Assembly: GCA_947253875.1 (NCBI GenBank)
Contig: CAMYAM010000008.1
Span: 10,324-74,323 of the forward strand
Reading direction: 5' to 3'
DNA length: 64,000 bases
Source: an uncultured Fastidiosipila sp.
GTDB taxonomy: Bacteria; Bacillota; Clostridia; Saccharofermentanales; Fastidiosipilaceae
The first letter of the stretch is position 1; every line of letters begins with the position of its first letter. Below are positions 1-8,694 of the stretch, one piece after another. A program made the position numbers and the translations under genes. Below the pieces are notes generated by a model. The model did no database searches, had not been told where the DNA came from, and worked only from the letters and a program-made list of their open reading frames with translations.

Positions 1-31
1 ATTCCCACGTGATTTATTCATTAAGCACTTT

Positions 32-1534
32 TTATTCCTTTTTTCCATTAATATAGCTATTTTTCAAACTTGTCAAAATAGGTCTTCCTAACTGGAGTTC
101 ACCATCTAGAACATAGCCTTCTTCTCTATCTTTTAACTCTTCTATTAATACGTTTCTTAGCTCCATTAACTTTTTATTTAATTTACTATTAGCATCCTCT
201 TGTGCAGCCACGTAAACTAAATTATGCAGTTCTTCTGGATCATCCGCCAAATAAAAGAGCCATTCCTCTCCAGTCTGATCAAACCACGAATATTTCCACT
301 TATCCAGGGTTCTAATCATGTGATAACTTCTATTACCATGACTATGTTCCCCATGAATATATTCATATGGTTCAACTTCATTATTTAATAATTTCACAAT
401 AGATTTGCCATCTACAGTTTCTGGAATTTCAATATCAGCTAAATCTAATAAAGTTGGCATAACATCCCATAGGCTGACTAACTCATCTGATATAGTTCCT
501 GGTTTATAATTTAATCTACCTGTTGGATCATAAATAATTAGAGGCACTCTCGATGAGCCTTCTAACGGACTAGATTTTCTCCACAAGTTATGATCACCTA
601 ACAAGTCTCCATGATCTGAGGTAAATACAATTATAGTATTATCAGCTTCACCTGTATCAACTAAATGTGAAATTATTCTACCAATTTGATGGTCAATATG
701 AGTTACTGCTGCGGAATATGCTTTGCGTGCTCTAATTACTGCATCATGTTGTACAATACCTACTTGCGTCTCAACAAACCAGCCGTCACCATCAGGATCT
801 GGTTTAGCAAAATCTCCTACAGGTGGTTCCGGTAGTTCCTTATTCTCATACATATTCAAATAAGATTGTGGTGGATCATAGGGTGCATGTGGCCTATGGA
901 AACTCAAATATAAGAAATAAGGTACTGTAGGATCTTTCCTTCTAAAGAAATCTCTAGCCATCTCTGCTACCCAATTAGTTGGATGAGTATACTCTGGATA
1001 TATCCATGGATGTGCTACAAAAGAGTTGCATTCCAATCCCATATCCATAATGTCAAAACGGCTACCTAATTCACGTTTAGCCCAAGCTACATAATCATCA
1101 ACAAAATCTGCTGTCTCTGAAACTGTTTGAGTAAGTTTGCGTTGACTATGCAAGAAACCATCGTGCAAGATAACATTATCAAATCCAGCTCTGAATCTTG
1201 ATGGAAAAACATGCATTTTTCCAATCGCTTGAGTTTGATAATCATTCTTAGAAAACTCTCCTGCTAAATAATTAGGATACTCCCAATCAACTCCATCTTG
1301 ATAACCTACTCTTCCTGTATTTTCTTGCTTCATACCAGTGAAAAGATTTGCTCTTGCTGGTATACATGTAGGAACGGGAGAGTATGCTGAATTAAATGTT
1401 ATTCCCTTCCTTGCTAGATCATTGAGATAAGGGGTTTCGACAAATTGATTTCCTGTGTAACCAAGAAAGTCTCCACGCCATTGATCTGCGATTATTAAAA
1501 TTACATTTGGTTTTTTCATATTTTCAGTGCTCAT
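32..1534 (-). CDS. Cys-type sulfatase (family S1), cytoplasmic
   Basis: Hydrolyses a sulfate ester; the substrate cannot be told from sequence. From the preferred start the protein is 500 residues. The N-terminal strand NVILIIADQ supplies the metal-binding Asp, and the sulfatase signature CIPARANLFTG (Cys57) is a perfect C-x-P-x-R-x(3)-F-T-G motif whose Cys must become formylglycine. A later TSDHGDLLGDH stretch gives the second metal-binding Asp and His. No signal peptide is visible, so it should act in the cytoplasm. It is divergent from a second sulfatase, and a formylglycine-generating enzyme lies at 3275-4141. An in-frame start at 1579 exists, but it adds 15 residues that do not look like sulfatase sequence, and the GAGG upstream of it is about 20 bases away. 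I therefore prefer ATG 1534. The start is uncertain, the family is not. Confidence 0.9.
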   Translation of the reverse strand: MSTENMKKPNVILIIADQWRGDFLGYTGNQFVETPYLNDLARKGITFNSAYSPVPTCIPARANLFTGMKQENTGRVGYQDGVDWEYPNYLAGEFSKNDYQTQAIGKMHVFPSRFRAGFDNVILHDGFLHSQRKLTQTVSETADFVDDYVAWAKRELGSRFDIMDMGLECNSFVAHPWIYPEYTHPTNWVAEMARDFFRRKDPTVPYFLYLSFHRPHAPYDPPQSYLNMYENKELPEPPVGDFAKPDPDGDGWFVETQVGIVQHDAVIRARKAYSAAVTHIDHQIGRIISHLVDTGEADNTIIVFTSDHGDLLGDHNLWRKSSPLEGSSRVPLIIYDPTGRLNYKPGTISDELVSLWDVMPTLLDLADIEIPETVDGKSIVKLLNNEVEPYEYIHGEHSHGNRSYHMIRTLDKWKYSWFDQTGEEWLFYLADDPEELHNLVYVAAQEDANSKLNKKLMELRNVLIEELKDREEGYVLDGELQLGRPILTSLKNSYINGKKE

Positions 1535-1619
1535 ATCAACTTTACCAATTCGAGTGCAAAACACTTGCTCACAAAACATTTTCGCTTTGTTGTCTATATT
1601 CCTCTTGTAGCCTATACTT

Positions 1620-1668
1620 ATTATATAGTTCTACTATAGCAAATTCGACTGTATTTTTACGTTATAAT
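1620..1668. promoter_or_regulatory. Divergent promoter region between the two sulfatases
   Basis: The short gap between the divergent sulfatase genes holds a TATAAT at 1663-1668 reading rightward and the complement of TATAAT at 1620-1625 reading leftward. No clear -35 boxes were seen at 17-base spacing, so only the -10 elements are supported. Back-to-back promoters would let one regulator control both genes. Confidence 0.4.
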
Positions 1669-1712
1669 AGGTGTATATAAACTTGATACTGCATCAGCAG
1701 GAGGTATTTCAA

Positions 1713-3152
1713 ATGAAAAATATTGAGTCGCAACTCAAAAATTTACATTCTAGTAAGCCAAATATTCTATTAATTGTTTCGGATGACCATGGATATGGTG
1801 ATTTATCTTTTAGAGAAGCACATGAAGATGTCCATACTCCAAACTTGGATAGACTGAGAAAATCTGGAATGTTACTTGAGAGAGGTTATGTCAGCGCACC
1901 TGTATGCTCTCCATCTAGAGCAGGTATGATAGTTGGTGCCTATCAAGAACGCTGGGGAGCTAAGTATTTTGGTACGGCAAAATTCGCACCAGACCAATAC
2001 CAAACTATTCCTGAAATCCTAAAAACAGTAGGATATCATACTGGTTACTTTGGTAAAGTTCATTATGGACCAGATAGACCAGGAGATAGATCCAACCCAG
2101 ATCAACATGGTTTCGATGAATCATTCTATGGTCTCGCAGCTCTAGGCTATGGTCGTCTTCACTATTTGAAACATGAATTTGACGCAGAAGAAAAATACGG
2201 TGAAGCTGCTAGCGTACACAATATGTTTGCTCTTTATGAAAATGGCAAACCTGTAGAGTGTAATAACTTTTTAACATATGAGTTTGCTGATAGAACTATG
2301 AACTTCATCCGCAACTCTGCTGAAAACAACACTCCTTACTTCTGTATGACTGCATTTAACGCCGTTCACAATTTCACTTGGCAATTACCTGAAGAAGAAT
2401 TAGAAAAACGCGGCCTACCTAAGTATGATGACTTCGATCCTGATGAAGTTGAGTATTTAGACTGGTATGACGGAGTAATTACTCCTAACCTACCTCACGG
2501 ACGCGAATATTATCTAGCTCAATTAGAGTTAATGGATATGAAGATAGGTGAAATTTTAGACACTATTGAAAAATTAGGTCAAAGAGATAATACCTTAATC
2601 ATCTATATCACTGATAACGGTGGCTCTCCATGTAACTACGGTAACAATGTGCCTTTGACCGGTACCAAGTACACACTGTATGAAGGTGGTATCAGGGTTC
2701 CATTTATCGCATCCTGGCCAGGAATAGTTGCCGAAAACTCAATTTCTCAAAACTTATCATCTAGCTTGGACTTCCTAGAAACATTCTCATACTTGGCCGG
2801 AGCTGATGCGCCAGCAGCCAATAAAGTCGATGGTATAAGCCTCTTACCTACACTACTAGGAGCTGAAGGTGGCCACGAAAGATTATTCTTCGACACTGGT
2901 TTCCAATACGCTGTTCAAGATAAGGATTGGAAATTAATTCGTACAGATGGTGAAGAATCTGATAGTGCAAGAGAAGCTTTGCTAAAAACTGAGCATGCTG
3001 TAATCGGCTACGGAAAAGAGCTTTTCAACATCAGTCAAAACATAAATGAAAGTGAAGAAAATAACTTAATTAAAGAAAATGAAGAAAAAGCTAAAGAATT
3101 AGATGAGCACTTCCAGGCTTGGAAAGAAGATGTAGAGAGTTCTAACAAATAG
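1713..3152 (+). CDS. Cys-type sulfatase (arylsulfatase-like, family S1)
   Basis: A 479-residue sulfatase. Residues 16-26 (PNILLIVSDDH) carry the metal-binding Asp pair. The signature CSPSRAGMIVG has the modifiable Cys65 and the conserved P and R, but the usual TG near the end of the motif is VG. YITDNGG later supplies the Asp-Asn metal pair. It has no signal peptide. ATG 1713 is chosen because AGGAGG at 1699-1704 lies 8 bases upstream; an in-frame ATG at 1671 lacks such a site. It diverges from the other sulfatase and converges on the formylglycine-generating enzyme, so the three genes look like one sulfatase-plus-maturase unit. The C-terminal 60 residues are rich in Glu and Lys and vary in this family. 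The substrate is unknown. Confidence 0.9.
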   Translation: MKNIESQLKNLHSSKPNILLIVSDDHGYGDLSFREAHEDVHTPNLDRLRKSGMLLERGYVSAPVCSPSRAGMIVGAYQERWGAKYFGTAKFAPDQYQTIPEILKTVGYHTGYFGKVHYGPDRPGDRSNPDQHGFDESFYGLAALGYGRLHYLKHEFDAEEKYGEAASVHNMFALYENGKPVECNNFLTYEFADRTMNFIRNSAENNTPYFCMTAFNAVHNFTWQLPEEELEKRGLPKYDDFDPDEVEYLDWYDGVITPNLPHGREYYLAQLELMDMKIGEILDTIEKLGQRDNTLIIYITDNGGSPCNYGNNVPLTGTKYTLYEGGIRVPFIASWPGIVAENSISQNLSSSLDFLETFSYLAGADAPAANKVDGISLLPTLLGAEGGHERLFFDTGFQYAVQDKDWKLIRTDGEESDSAREALLKTEHAVIGYGKELFNISQNINESEENNLIKENEEKAKELDEHFQAWKEDVESSNK

Positions 3153-3190
3153 CTTTTTAATAAAATATTTTTTAGCAATTGAGCAAAAAT

Positions 3191-3224
3191 AAACTGCTTT
3201 GAAATTAATCAAAGCAGTTTTTCT
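3191..3224. terminator. Bidirectional terminator between sulfatase and FGE genes
   Basis: A 12-bp perfect stem (3191-3202 with 3209-3220) with a 6-base loop. A T-run follows on the + strand and an A-run precedes it, so it can serve both converging genes. Confidence 0.85.
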
Positions 3225-3274
3225 TATCTAATTTTTATCGTACATCAAGTGGTATGACAAAGTTATTAGCAATC

Positions 3275-4141
3275 TTATCGGCACACTCTAAATCCACAAT
3301 TACTTGCAGTTGAGTTAGCAGTATTACCATTTCTTGCACCTAATCTATAACGATTACAATAGCTATTGTGACAGAGGAATGATCCTCCTTTTACAGCTAT
3401 CTCTTCATTGCCATCAATACTCTTCAAGTCATATGGAGGTTTCGCTATAAAATCATTTTCCACAAATTCATTTAGATCTATTCTTCTTGGATTCGAGCAC
3501 CACTCCCAAACATTACCTATAACGTTATATAAACCGAAGCTATTAGGCTCATAGTACTTAGCTGGGCAAGTTGAGAGGAAACCGTCTTCTAAAGTGTTCT
3601 CATATGGAAATTCACCTTGCCAAATATTAGCCATGTATTTACCATTTGGTGTAAACTCATCTCCCCAAGGCCATTTGCTTTCAGATCCTGCACGAGCTAC
3701 ATATTCCCACTCAGCTTCGCTTGGTAACCTATAATTACCCCACTCACAAAATGCTAAAGCATCAATATAAGACACATGCACCACCGGATGATCCATAATA
3801 TTTTCAATACTTGAGTTAGGTCCTGTTGGGTGTTGCCAATCTGCACCTTGTACATATAACCACCAAGGTAAATGCTCAACTTCTTTGTAAGTTATTGAGT
3901 CGTCTTTATTTAACAATCTATAGAAAACAAAAGAAGCGTTATATTTCTCCGCTTCTGTAACATATCCAGTTGCATCTACAAACTCTTTAAACTGGGCATT
4001 TGTTACTGTAGTTTCAGCGATTTCAAATTCTTTAACTTTAACTTTTACCTGAGGTAATTCTTTATCAAATGGATGACCATCTCTGGTACTTGCTCCCATC
4101 ATAAACTCGCCTGCAGGAATTTTCACTAATTTTATACTCAT
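3275..4141 (-). CDS. Formylglycine-generating enzyme (sulfatase-modifying factor, SUMF1/FGE)
   Basis: Oxidises the signature Cys of sulfatases to C-alpha-formylglycine. The 288-residue protein starts with KIPAGEFMMGAS, has GNVWEWCSNPRR in the middle of the C-terminal half, and ends GFRVCR, all typical of the FGE-sulfatase fold. The catalytic copper-binding pair is intact: Cys257 and Cys262 in CHNSYCNRYRLGAR, which corresponds to human Cys336/Cys341. The two neighbouring sulfatases are both Cys-type, so they are the obvious clients. ATG 4141 is preferred, with AAAAGG 9 bases upstream; a TTG three codons earlier is possible. FGE is known to need molecular oxygen, whereas strict anaerobes mostly use the radical-SAM enzyme anSME, and I see no anSME gene here. 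Confidence 0.93.
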   Translation of the reverse strand: MSIKLVKIPAGEFMMGASTRDGHPFDKELPQVKVKVKEFEIAETTVTNAQFKEFVDATGYVTEAEKYNASFVFYRLLNKDDSITYKEVEHLPWWLYVQGADWQHPTGPNSSIENIMDHPVVHVSYIDALAFCEWGNYRLPSEAEWEYVARAGSESKWPWGDEFTPNGKYMANIWQGEFPYENTLEDGFLSTCPAKYYEPNSFGLYNVIGNVWEWCSNPRRIDLNEFVENDFIAKPPYDLKSIDGNEEIAVKGGSFLCHNSYCNRYRLGARNGNTANSTASNCGFRVCR

Positions 4142-4252
4142 TATAATCAACCTTTTTAGTCTATTTTATCTAGGATTTCATATCCACTATTTTATAACAA
4201 TTTCTTAAGTTGTCATGGTGGTATAAGTATAAGTTTTTTTACATTTTTATTC

Positions 4253-4288
4253 AAAAAAGTCTAGCCTTAAAAAATTCAAAGCTAGACT
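4253..4288 (-). terminator. Terminator after the antiporter gene
   Basis: An 8-bp stem AGTCTAGC/GCTAGACT (4258-4265 with 4281-4288), extended by further A-T pairs, is followed on the minus strand by a T-run (the A-run at 4253-4258). Confidence 0.75.
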
Positions 4289-4315
4289 CCATATTTTATT
4301 TGAAATATTAATCTA

Positions 4316-5584
4316 TTATTTTTTTGCTTTATCAACTGCTTTCAAGAGATTAACTCTGGCTTTTTCTTTTGCCTCTATTTCAGCATTCTCAGATGGTTGC
4401 AAAAGCTTCTTGTAACTCAGATCAATTGCAAGAGCACCTAACGGAGCTGTAATCAAGATTCCTAAAACAGCAACGGACAAAACTAAGTTACCACAGCTCA
4501 ATCCCATACTTAGTGGCACTGAACCAATAGCCGCTTGCACTGTTGCTTTTGGCAAATAAGCTAAGGCGCAGAAGAATTTCTCTTTCATATTGAGTTTAGT
4601 TGTAATTAAGCTGGCAAAGACACCTACACATCTAATAACAAGAGCTATCAAAATAAGTAGAACTGCTGCAAGACCTGCCTCAGCAATGTAATTAATATCA
4701 ACAGCAGCACCAACTAGAACGAATAAAAGTATTTCTGCACCAACCCAGGTTTTACCAAACTTACTATTCAGATGATCAACTGTACTTCTCTTCGCAATAG
4801 TCCTTAAACCTACCGCCATAGATATTATTGCTAGCAATCCAGAAAAAGCAATTTTGCCCTCAAGTGCAGACTCAATAGCCATGAGTAAGAAAGAAACACC
4901 TAATACTAAAAGCATCTTCTGACTACTTCTAAAATCATGTCCTAAATTACGTGCTGTATTGAAAATGAAGTTCAAAATAATTGCAAATAATATACCTGCT
5001 GCCAAACCTGTAGCGATAGAAATTGGAATATCAAATAATTGCAAATAGTTAACTTGTCCACTCTTTTCCATTCCAGCGAAGCAGGTAAACAAAACAATTG
5101 CAAAGATATCATCTAATGAAGATCCTGCAATTATTAATTGGGGTACACTTCTCTCCATACCATATGTTTCATCAATTAATTTAACCATTTTTGGAACTAC
5201 AATTGCCGGAGAAACCGCTGCCATTACACTACCCATAATTGCACCTTCTAGAGCAGTTACATGCAATAACAATGGTGCAAAAATTACAAAAGCAATAATT
5301 TCAAACGTAGCTGGGACAAAAGCTAAAAGTATTGACGCTGTTCCAACCTTCTTCAAATCTTTCAAATCTAAAGACAAGCCTGCTCTCAGAAGAATAATAA
5401 CCAAGGCTATTTCTCTAAGCTCAGGCGATAAATGTAATAAATCTCCTGAAATCAAATCCCAAACGAATGGGCCTAATAAAATACCTGTCAGCAATAAGCC
5501 CATTATATGAGGTATTTTCAAAGTTCTACACAAAGTTGACAATGCTATTCCCAACAATAGCACTATCGCTAATGATACTATCAT
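4316..5584 (-). CDS. Cation:proton antiporter (CPA family, Na+/H+ exchanger domain)
   Basis: A 422-residue polytopic membrane protein with about 11-12 hydrophobic segments. The first segment and the following PHIMGLLLTGILLGP are typical of the Na+/H+ exchanger domain. VSPAIVVPKMVKL and GSSLDDIFAIVLF carry the buried acidic residues expected in the ion path. It exchanges Na+ or K+ for H+ across the cytoplasmic membrane, helping pH and salt balance. It lacks the C-terminal TrkA-N regulatory domain of KefB/C proteins and ends in a short charged tail. GAGG lies 4 bases before the ATG, which is a little close. It is transcribed alone, with its own terminator. Ion specificity cannot be read from the sequence. 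Confidence 0.88.
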   Translation of the reverse strand: MIVSLAIVLLLGIALSTLCRTLKIPHIMGLLLTGILLGPFVWDLISGDLLHLSPELREIALVIILLRAGLSLDLKDLKKVGTASILLAFVPATFEIIAFVIFAPLLLHVTALEGAIMGSVMAAVSPAIVVPKMVKLIDETYGMERSVPQLIIAGSSLDDIFAIVLFTCFAGMEKSGQVNYLQLFDIPISIATGLAAGILFAIILNFIFNTARNLGHDFRSSQKMLLVLGVSFLLMAIESALEGKIAFSGLLAIISMAVGLRTIAKRSTVDHLNSKFGKTWVGAEILLFVLVGAAVDINYIAEAGLAAVLLILIALVIRCVGVFASLITTKLNMKEKFFCALAYLPKATVQAAIGSVPLSMGLSCGNLVLSVAVLGILITAPLGALAIDLSYKKLLQPSENAEIEAKEKARVNLLKAVDKAKK

Positions 5585-5816
5585 CTTTCCTCTTTTCTAA
5601 ATTGCTATATTCTTGACTAACAAATGTTTACCACAACAAAAAAGACTACGTCACTCGTATTTAGTTTTCAAGCTTCATAGGTCTCTGTATCAGTTTAATA
5701 ATTTAGTTAGAACTGCAATCGATTAATAATTTATACGTTTTCCAAAATAGTATACGCCTTTAGTTTTCTAATTCAAGGGAAGGGTATTAAACAATTTACT
5801 TTATAGAAGGAATATC

Positions 5817-5966
5817 ATGAATAAGATTGCGGACATATTACTCTTTACACTAGCTATAATTATAATTATTTTAATAGTAGTCTTACTTATTTTAAAAAAT
5901 AATAAATTAGACAAGCAATATTCTTTATCAAAAATAAAAATATATCCTATGATCACTATAAGATAA
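5817..5966 (+). CDS. Small single-pass membrane protein (49 residues), unknown
   Basis: A short gene with a good ribosome binding site (AGAAGGA about 5 bases before ATG 5817) and a TAA stop at 5964-5966. It encodes a few polar residues, one strongly hydrophobic helix of about 20 residues (positions 7-26, rich in Ile, Leu and Val) and then a basic tail of about 20 residues. This is the pattern of a small membrane protein with the tail in the cytoplasm. It is followed at once by the operator-like site at 5975-5989 and by the sucrose genes. I do not recognise a family. It could be a membrane-targeted regulator or partner, or a chance reading frame in AT-rich DNA. Confidence 0.45.
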   Translation: MNKIADILLFTLAIIIIILIVVLLILKNNKLDKQYSLSKIKIYPMITIR

Positions 5967-5974
5967 TTTCATTC

Positions 5975-5989
5975 ATTCACTGAGTTAAT
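5975..5989. promoter_or_regulatory. Imperfect copy of the ROK-operator palindrome
   Basis: ATTCACTGAGTTAAT matches the palindrome GTTAACTGAGTTAAC at 12 of 15 positions. It lies 92 bases before the first base of the intact site at 6081, so the two could bind one repressor across the sucrose promoter. Confidence 0.45.
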
Positions 5990-6028
5990 AAATAATTAGT
6001 TTTTCTAGCGTTCCCGGCAATTAATAGC

Positions 6029-6056
6029 TGCACAAATACTTATTTTCAGTTATAAT
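6029..6056 (+). promoter_or_regulatory. Promoter of the sucrose hydrolase-fructokinase operon
   Basis: A perfect TATAAT at 6051-6056 has TGCACA (4 of 6 to the -35 consensus) 16 bases upstream. The operator palindrome lies 24 bases downstream of the -10, where a bound repressor would block the polymerase. Confidence 0.6.
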
Positions 6057-6080
6057 ATAGGTAATTTATTTACTTCATTA

Positions 6081-6095
6081 GTTAACTGAGTTAAC
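6081..6095. promoter_or_regulatory. Operator palindrome, likely ROK repressor site
   Basis: GTTAACTGAGTTAAC is a perfect inverted repeat, GTTAAC-TGA-GTTAAC. The same sequence with one change occurs beside the ROK repressor gene at 16945-16959. Here it sits between the promoter and the ribosome binding site of the sucrose operon. Confidence 0.7.
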
Positions 6096-6116
6096 GCATG
6101 AGAAAAAGGAGTTTTT

Positions 6117-7556
6117 ATGGTTGAAAATAATTGGCCAAGCTATCATATTACTGCTTGGAAAAATTGGATAAATGATCCTAATGGTTTAGTTTATTATCAA
6201 GGAAAGTATCATGTTTTTTATCAACATCATCCATATGAACATAAATGGGGGCCAATGCATTGGGGGCATGTAATCAGTGATGACTTATATCATTGGGAAC
6301 ACTTACCTATAGCATTATATCCTGATGAGAACGGTACCTGTTTTTCTGGTTCAGCAATAGTTGATCATGATAACGTAAGTGGTTTAGGAAAAGATGGTAT
6401 TGCTCCGCTTCTCTTATTCTACACAGCTGATCTTAATGGCGAATCCGAAAGTCAATGTATTGCTTATTCTTTGGATGGTTTCAACTTTGAGAAATACGAA
6501 GGCAATCCTATTTTAGAGCATAGTGAGTATAGGGATTTTCGTGACCCAAAAGTATTTTATTATGAACCAGATAATGCCTGGAAAATGATTATTTCAGTCT
6601 TTGATCACATTGAGATTTTTGAATCTACCAATTTACTTGACTGGAACTTAATCAACACATTTTCAACTAAATCTGTCATCAACGGAGTTTGGGAGTGTCC
6701 TGATCTCTTCCCTCTGCAATTTAACGATAAGACCTACTGGGTATTAATACTCTCTGTTGGTCCAAAACCTGGAGAAGGCAGCACAAGAACTCAATACTTC
6801 ATTGGTGATTTTGATGGTAAAAACTTCACACCATTAGAATCTAGCAATAATATTCGTTTCATTGATTCAGGTCTAGATAATTATGCTATAACAAGTTTCT
6901 CAGATACAGAAGAAAGAATAATGATCACTTGGGCACAAAATGGATATTATGCTCCTGCAACTCCAAAATATGGATACTGCGGACAACTAAGTGCACCAAG
7001 AATTCCATTCTTGTTTGAGGATATTTCAGGTAATTTAAGCCTTGGGTTCAAACCTGTTGCTTTGCCTGATACTATAAATTCAAGTGAATTAAGAACACAT
7101 TCTTCAGAAGGCAATATATATGCTGAATTAAGTAATAAGCCTTTATTAATCGAATTTAATCTTAATTCAGATGCTAATTTCGAACTTGAATTGTATAATA
7201 ATAGTGGTGAAACTCTTAGTTTCAGTAAAGAAGGTACTGAATTGATTTTAGATAGATCAAAAGCTTTAGAAAATATTAATCACGAAGCTTTCCAAGAAGA
7301 CTTTTTCAAGATTCATAAAGCCGATCAAAAACTAAATGAACCAAGTAATTATTTTATTTTCTTGGATAGCCATCTATTAGAGATATATGCTGAAAATGGT
7401 GCTAATGTTTTCACTAGCACAATCTATCCTAAATCTCCCTTAAATAAGGCTAAGATTTCAGAGAATACAAAAGCTAAGTTCACTGAATTAGATACATTTA
7501 AACCTGCAATATCTGTTGAGAATTTAACAAAAATGAATTTAAAAAAGGATGTGTAA
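6117..7556 (+). CDS. scrB: GH32 sucrose-6-phosphate hydrolase / beta-fructosidase
   Basis: Hydrolyses sucrose or sucrose-6-phosphate to glucose (or its 6-phosphate) and fructose. All three GH32 catalytic motifs are present: WINDPNG with nucleophile Asp20, FRDP with transition-state Asp143, and WECPD with acid/base Glu193. The N-terminal five-bladed propeller is followed by a divergent C-terminal beta-sandwich (about residues 320-479). Length 479 is normal for the family. No signal peptide is present, so it acts in the cytoplasm. AAGGAG lies 5 bases before the ATG. It shares an operon with a fructokinase, which would phosphorylate the released fructose. No sucrose PTS gene is in the window, so uptake may be by the nearby ABC transporter or from elsewhere in the genome. 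A repressor site precedes the gene. Confidence 0.94.
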   Translation: MVENNWPSYHITAWKNWINDPNGLVYYQGKYHVFYQHHPYEHKWGPMHWGHVISDDLYHWEHLPIALYPDENGTCFSGSAIVDHDNVSGLGKDGIAPLLLFYTADLNGESESQCIAYSLDGFNFEKYEGNPILEHSEYRDFRDPKVFYYEPDNAWKMIISVFDHIEIFESTNLLDWNLINTFSTKSVINGVWECPDLFPLQFNDKTYWVLILSVGPKPGEGSTRTQYFIGDFDGKNFTPLESSNNIRFIDSGLDNYAITSFSDTEERIMITWAQNGYYAPATPKYGYCGQLSAPRIPFLFEDISGNLSLGFKPVALPDTINSSELRTHSSEGNIYAELSNKPLLIEFNLNSDANFELELYNNSGETLSFSKEGTELILDRSKALENINHEAFQEDFFKIHKADQKLNEPSNYFIFLDSHLLEIYAENGANVFTSTIYPKSPLNKAKISENTKAKFTELDTFKPAISVENLTKMNLKKDV

Positions 7557-7557
7557 T

Positions 7558-8580
7558 ATGTCAAAAAAATATGATTTAATTACGTTAGGTGAGTTATTAA
7601 TTGACTTTACAATATCAAATGAGATTAAAGGTAATGCAAACCCTGAAACTGAAATTTATGCAGCCAATCCTGGTGGTGCTCCTGCAAACGTAGTTGCCTG
7701 CGCTCAGAAACTAGGATTAAGCACAGCATTTATAGGATCTGTGGGTGCTGATCACTTTGGTGAAGTTCTTATAAATACACTTCAAACAATAAATATTGAT
7801 ACTTCTTTAATTCAAAAGACTGAAGAAGCATTCACTACCTTAGCTTTCGTATCATTGGACCAAAACGGTGATCGAGAGTTTAGCTTTGCAAGAAAACCTG
7901 GTGCAGATATGTTTATTAGACTTAACGAGGATAGCAAAAATGCACTAACTAATACTAATTTCTTCCATTTTGGCAGCATCTCTCTAATTACTGAGCAAAG
8001 TCGTGAAGCAACTAGACTTGCTGTAAAAACAGCTAAAGATAATGGTGCTGTGATTAGCTTTGATCCAAATATAAGATTGGATCTCTGGGATAGTCAGAAA
8101 AATCTTTTGGACCAAGTTCATTGGGGTTTCAAAAACGCTGATATAGTTAAATTAAGCGATGACGACCTAAATTGTCTAACTGATATACTTCCAGAAAATT
8201 ATATAAGAGATCTCTTTAGTCATACTGATATTAAGTTGATACTCTATACCTCAGGTAAAGAAGGCTCTAAAGCTTACTATTACGATCAAGTAACAAATGA
8301 CTTACGTTTCGTTTTCAGAAAAAATGAATTTGAGATTAACGCTGTTGATACAACTGGAGCTGGAGATATTTTTACTGGTGCGTTCTTAAGCAGTTTAAAC
8401 TTAGACCAATATAATAAAACTACTAACAGAGAAAACTTCCAAGAGTGGATTCTAGACTTCAAGGACCTGGAAAACCACCTCGATTTCGCAAATAAATTTG
8501 CTGGATTATCAACTCTAAAACACGGCGGAATTCCAAGTATTCCAAGTAGTGAGGAGTTTAATGAGTTTTATAATGTTTAA
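7558..8580 (+). CDS. scrK: PfkB-family fructokinase
   Basis: A 340-residue sugar kinase of the ribokinase/PfkB family. NPGGAPANVVACA near residue 40 is the N-terminal substrate-binding signature, and DTTGAGDIFTGAF near residue 265 is the C-terminal signature with the catalytic Asp and anion hole. It should phosphorylate fructose released by the preceding GH32 enzyme. ATG 7558 follows the upstream stop codon by one base and has AGG 9 bases before it. An in-frame ATG at 7549 touches the ribosome binding site and is unlikely. The gene pair is clearly translationally linked. Specificity for fructose is inferred from the neighbour. Confidence 0.92.
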   Translation: MSKKYDLITLGELLIDFTISNEIKGNANPETEIYAANPGGAPANVVACAQKLGLSTAFIGSVGADHFGEVLINTLQTINIDTSLIQKTEEAFTTLAFVSLDQNGDREFSFARKPGADMFIRLNEDSKNALTNTNFFHFGSISLITEQSREATRLAVKTAKDNGAVISFDPNIRLDLWDSQKNLLDQVHWGFKNADIVKLSDDDLNCLTDILPENYIRDLFSHTDIKLILYTSGKEGSKAYYYDQVTNDLRFVFRKNEFEINAVDTTGAGDIFTGAFLSSLNLDQYNKTTNRENFQEWILDFKDLENHLDFANKFAGLSTLKHGGIPSIPSSEEFNEFYNV

Positions 8581-8631
8581 AATTGATATTTTAGGTTTCT
8601 CTAAAAACTAACATTATAATTTACAACATTA

Positions 8632-8669
8632 AATAACGGCTTGAAGATTAAAATCTTCAAGCCGTTATT
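8632..8669. terminator. Long hairpin between convergent operons
   Basis: A 17-bp perfect stem (8632-8648 with 8653-8669) with a 4-base loop lies between the fructokinase gene and the alpha-galactosidase gene, which converge. Neither side has a strong T-run, so it may end transcription weakly or protect mRNA 3' ends. Confidence 0.7.
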
Positions 8670-8694
8670 AATCTCATATATTTAGCAGCATCAA

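Noticed and set aside
7549..7560. Fructokinase start at 7549
   Set aside because: That ATG abuts the ribosome binding site. ATG 7558 has proper spacing and the usual family N-terminus.
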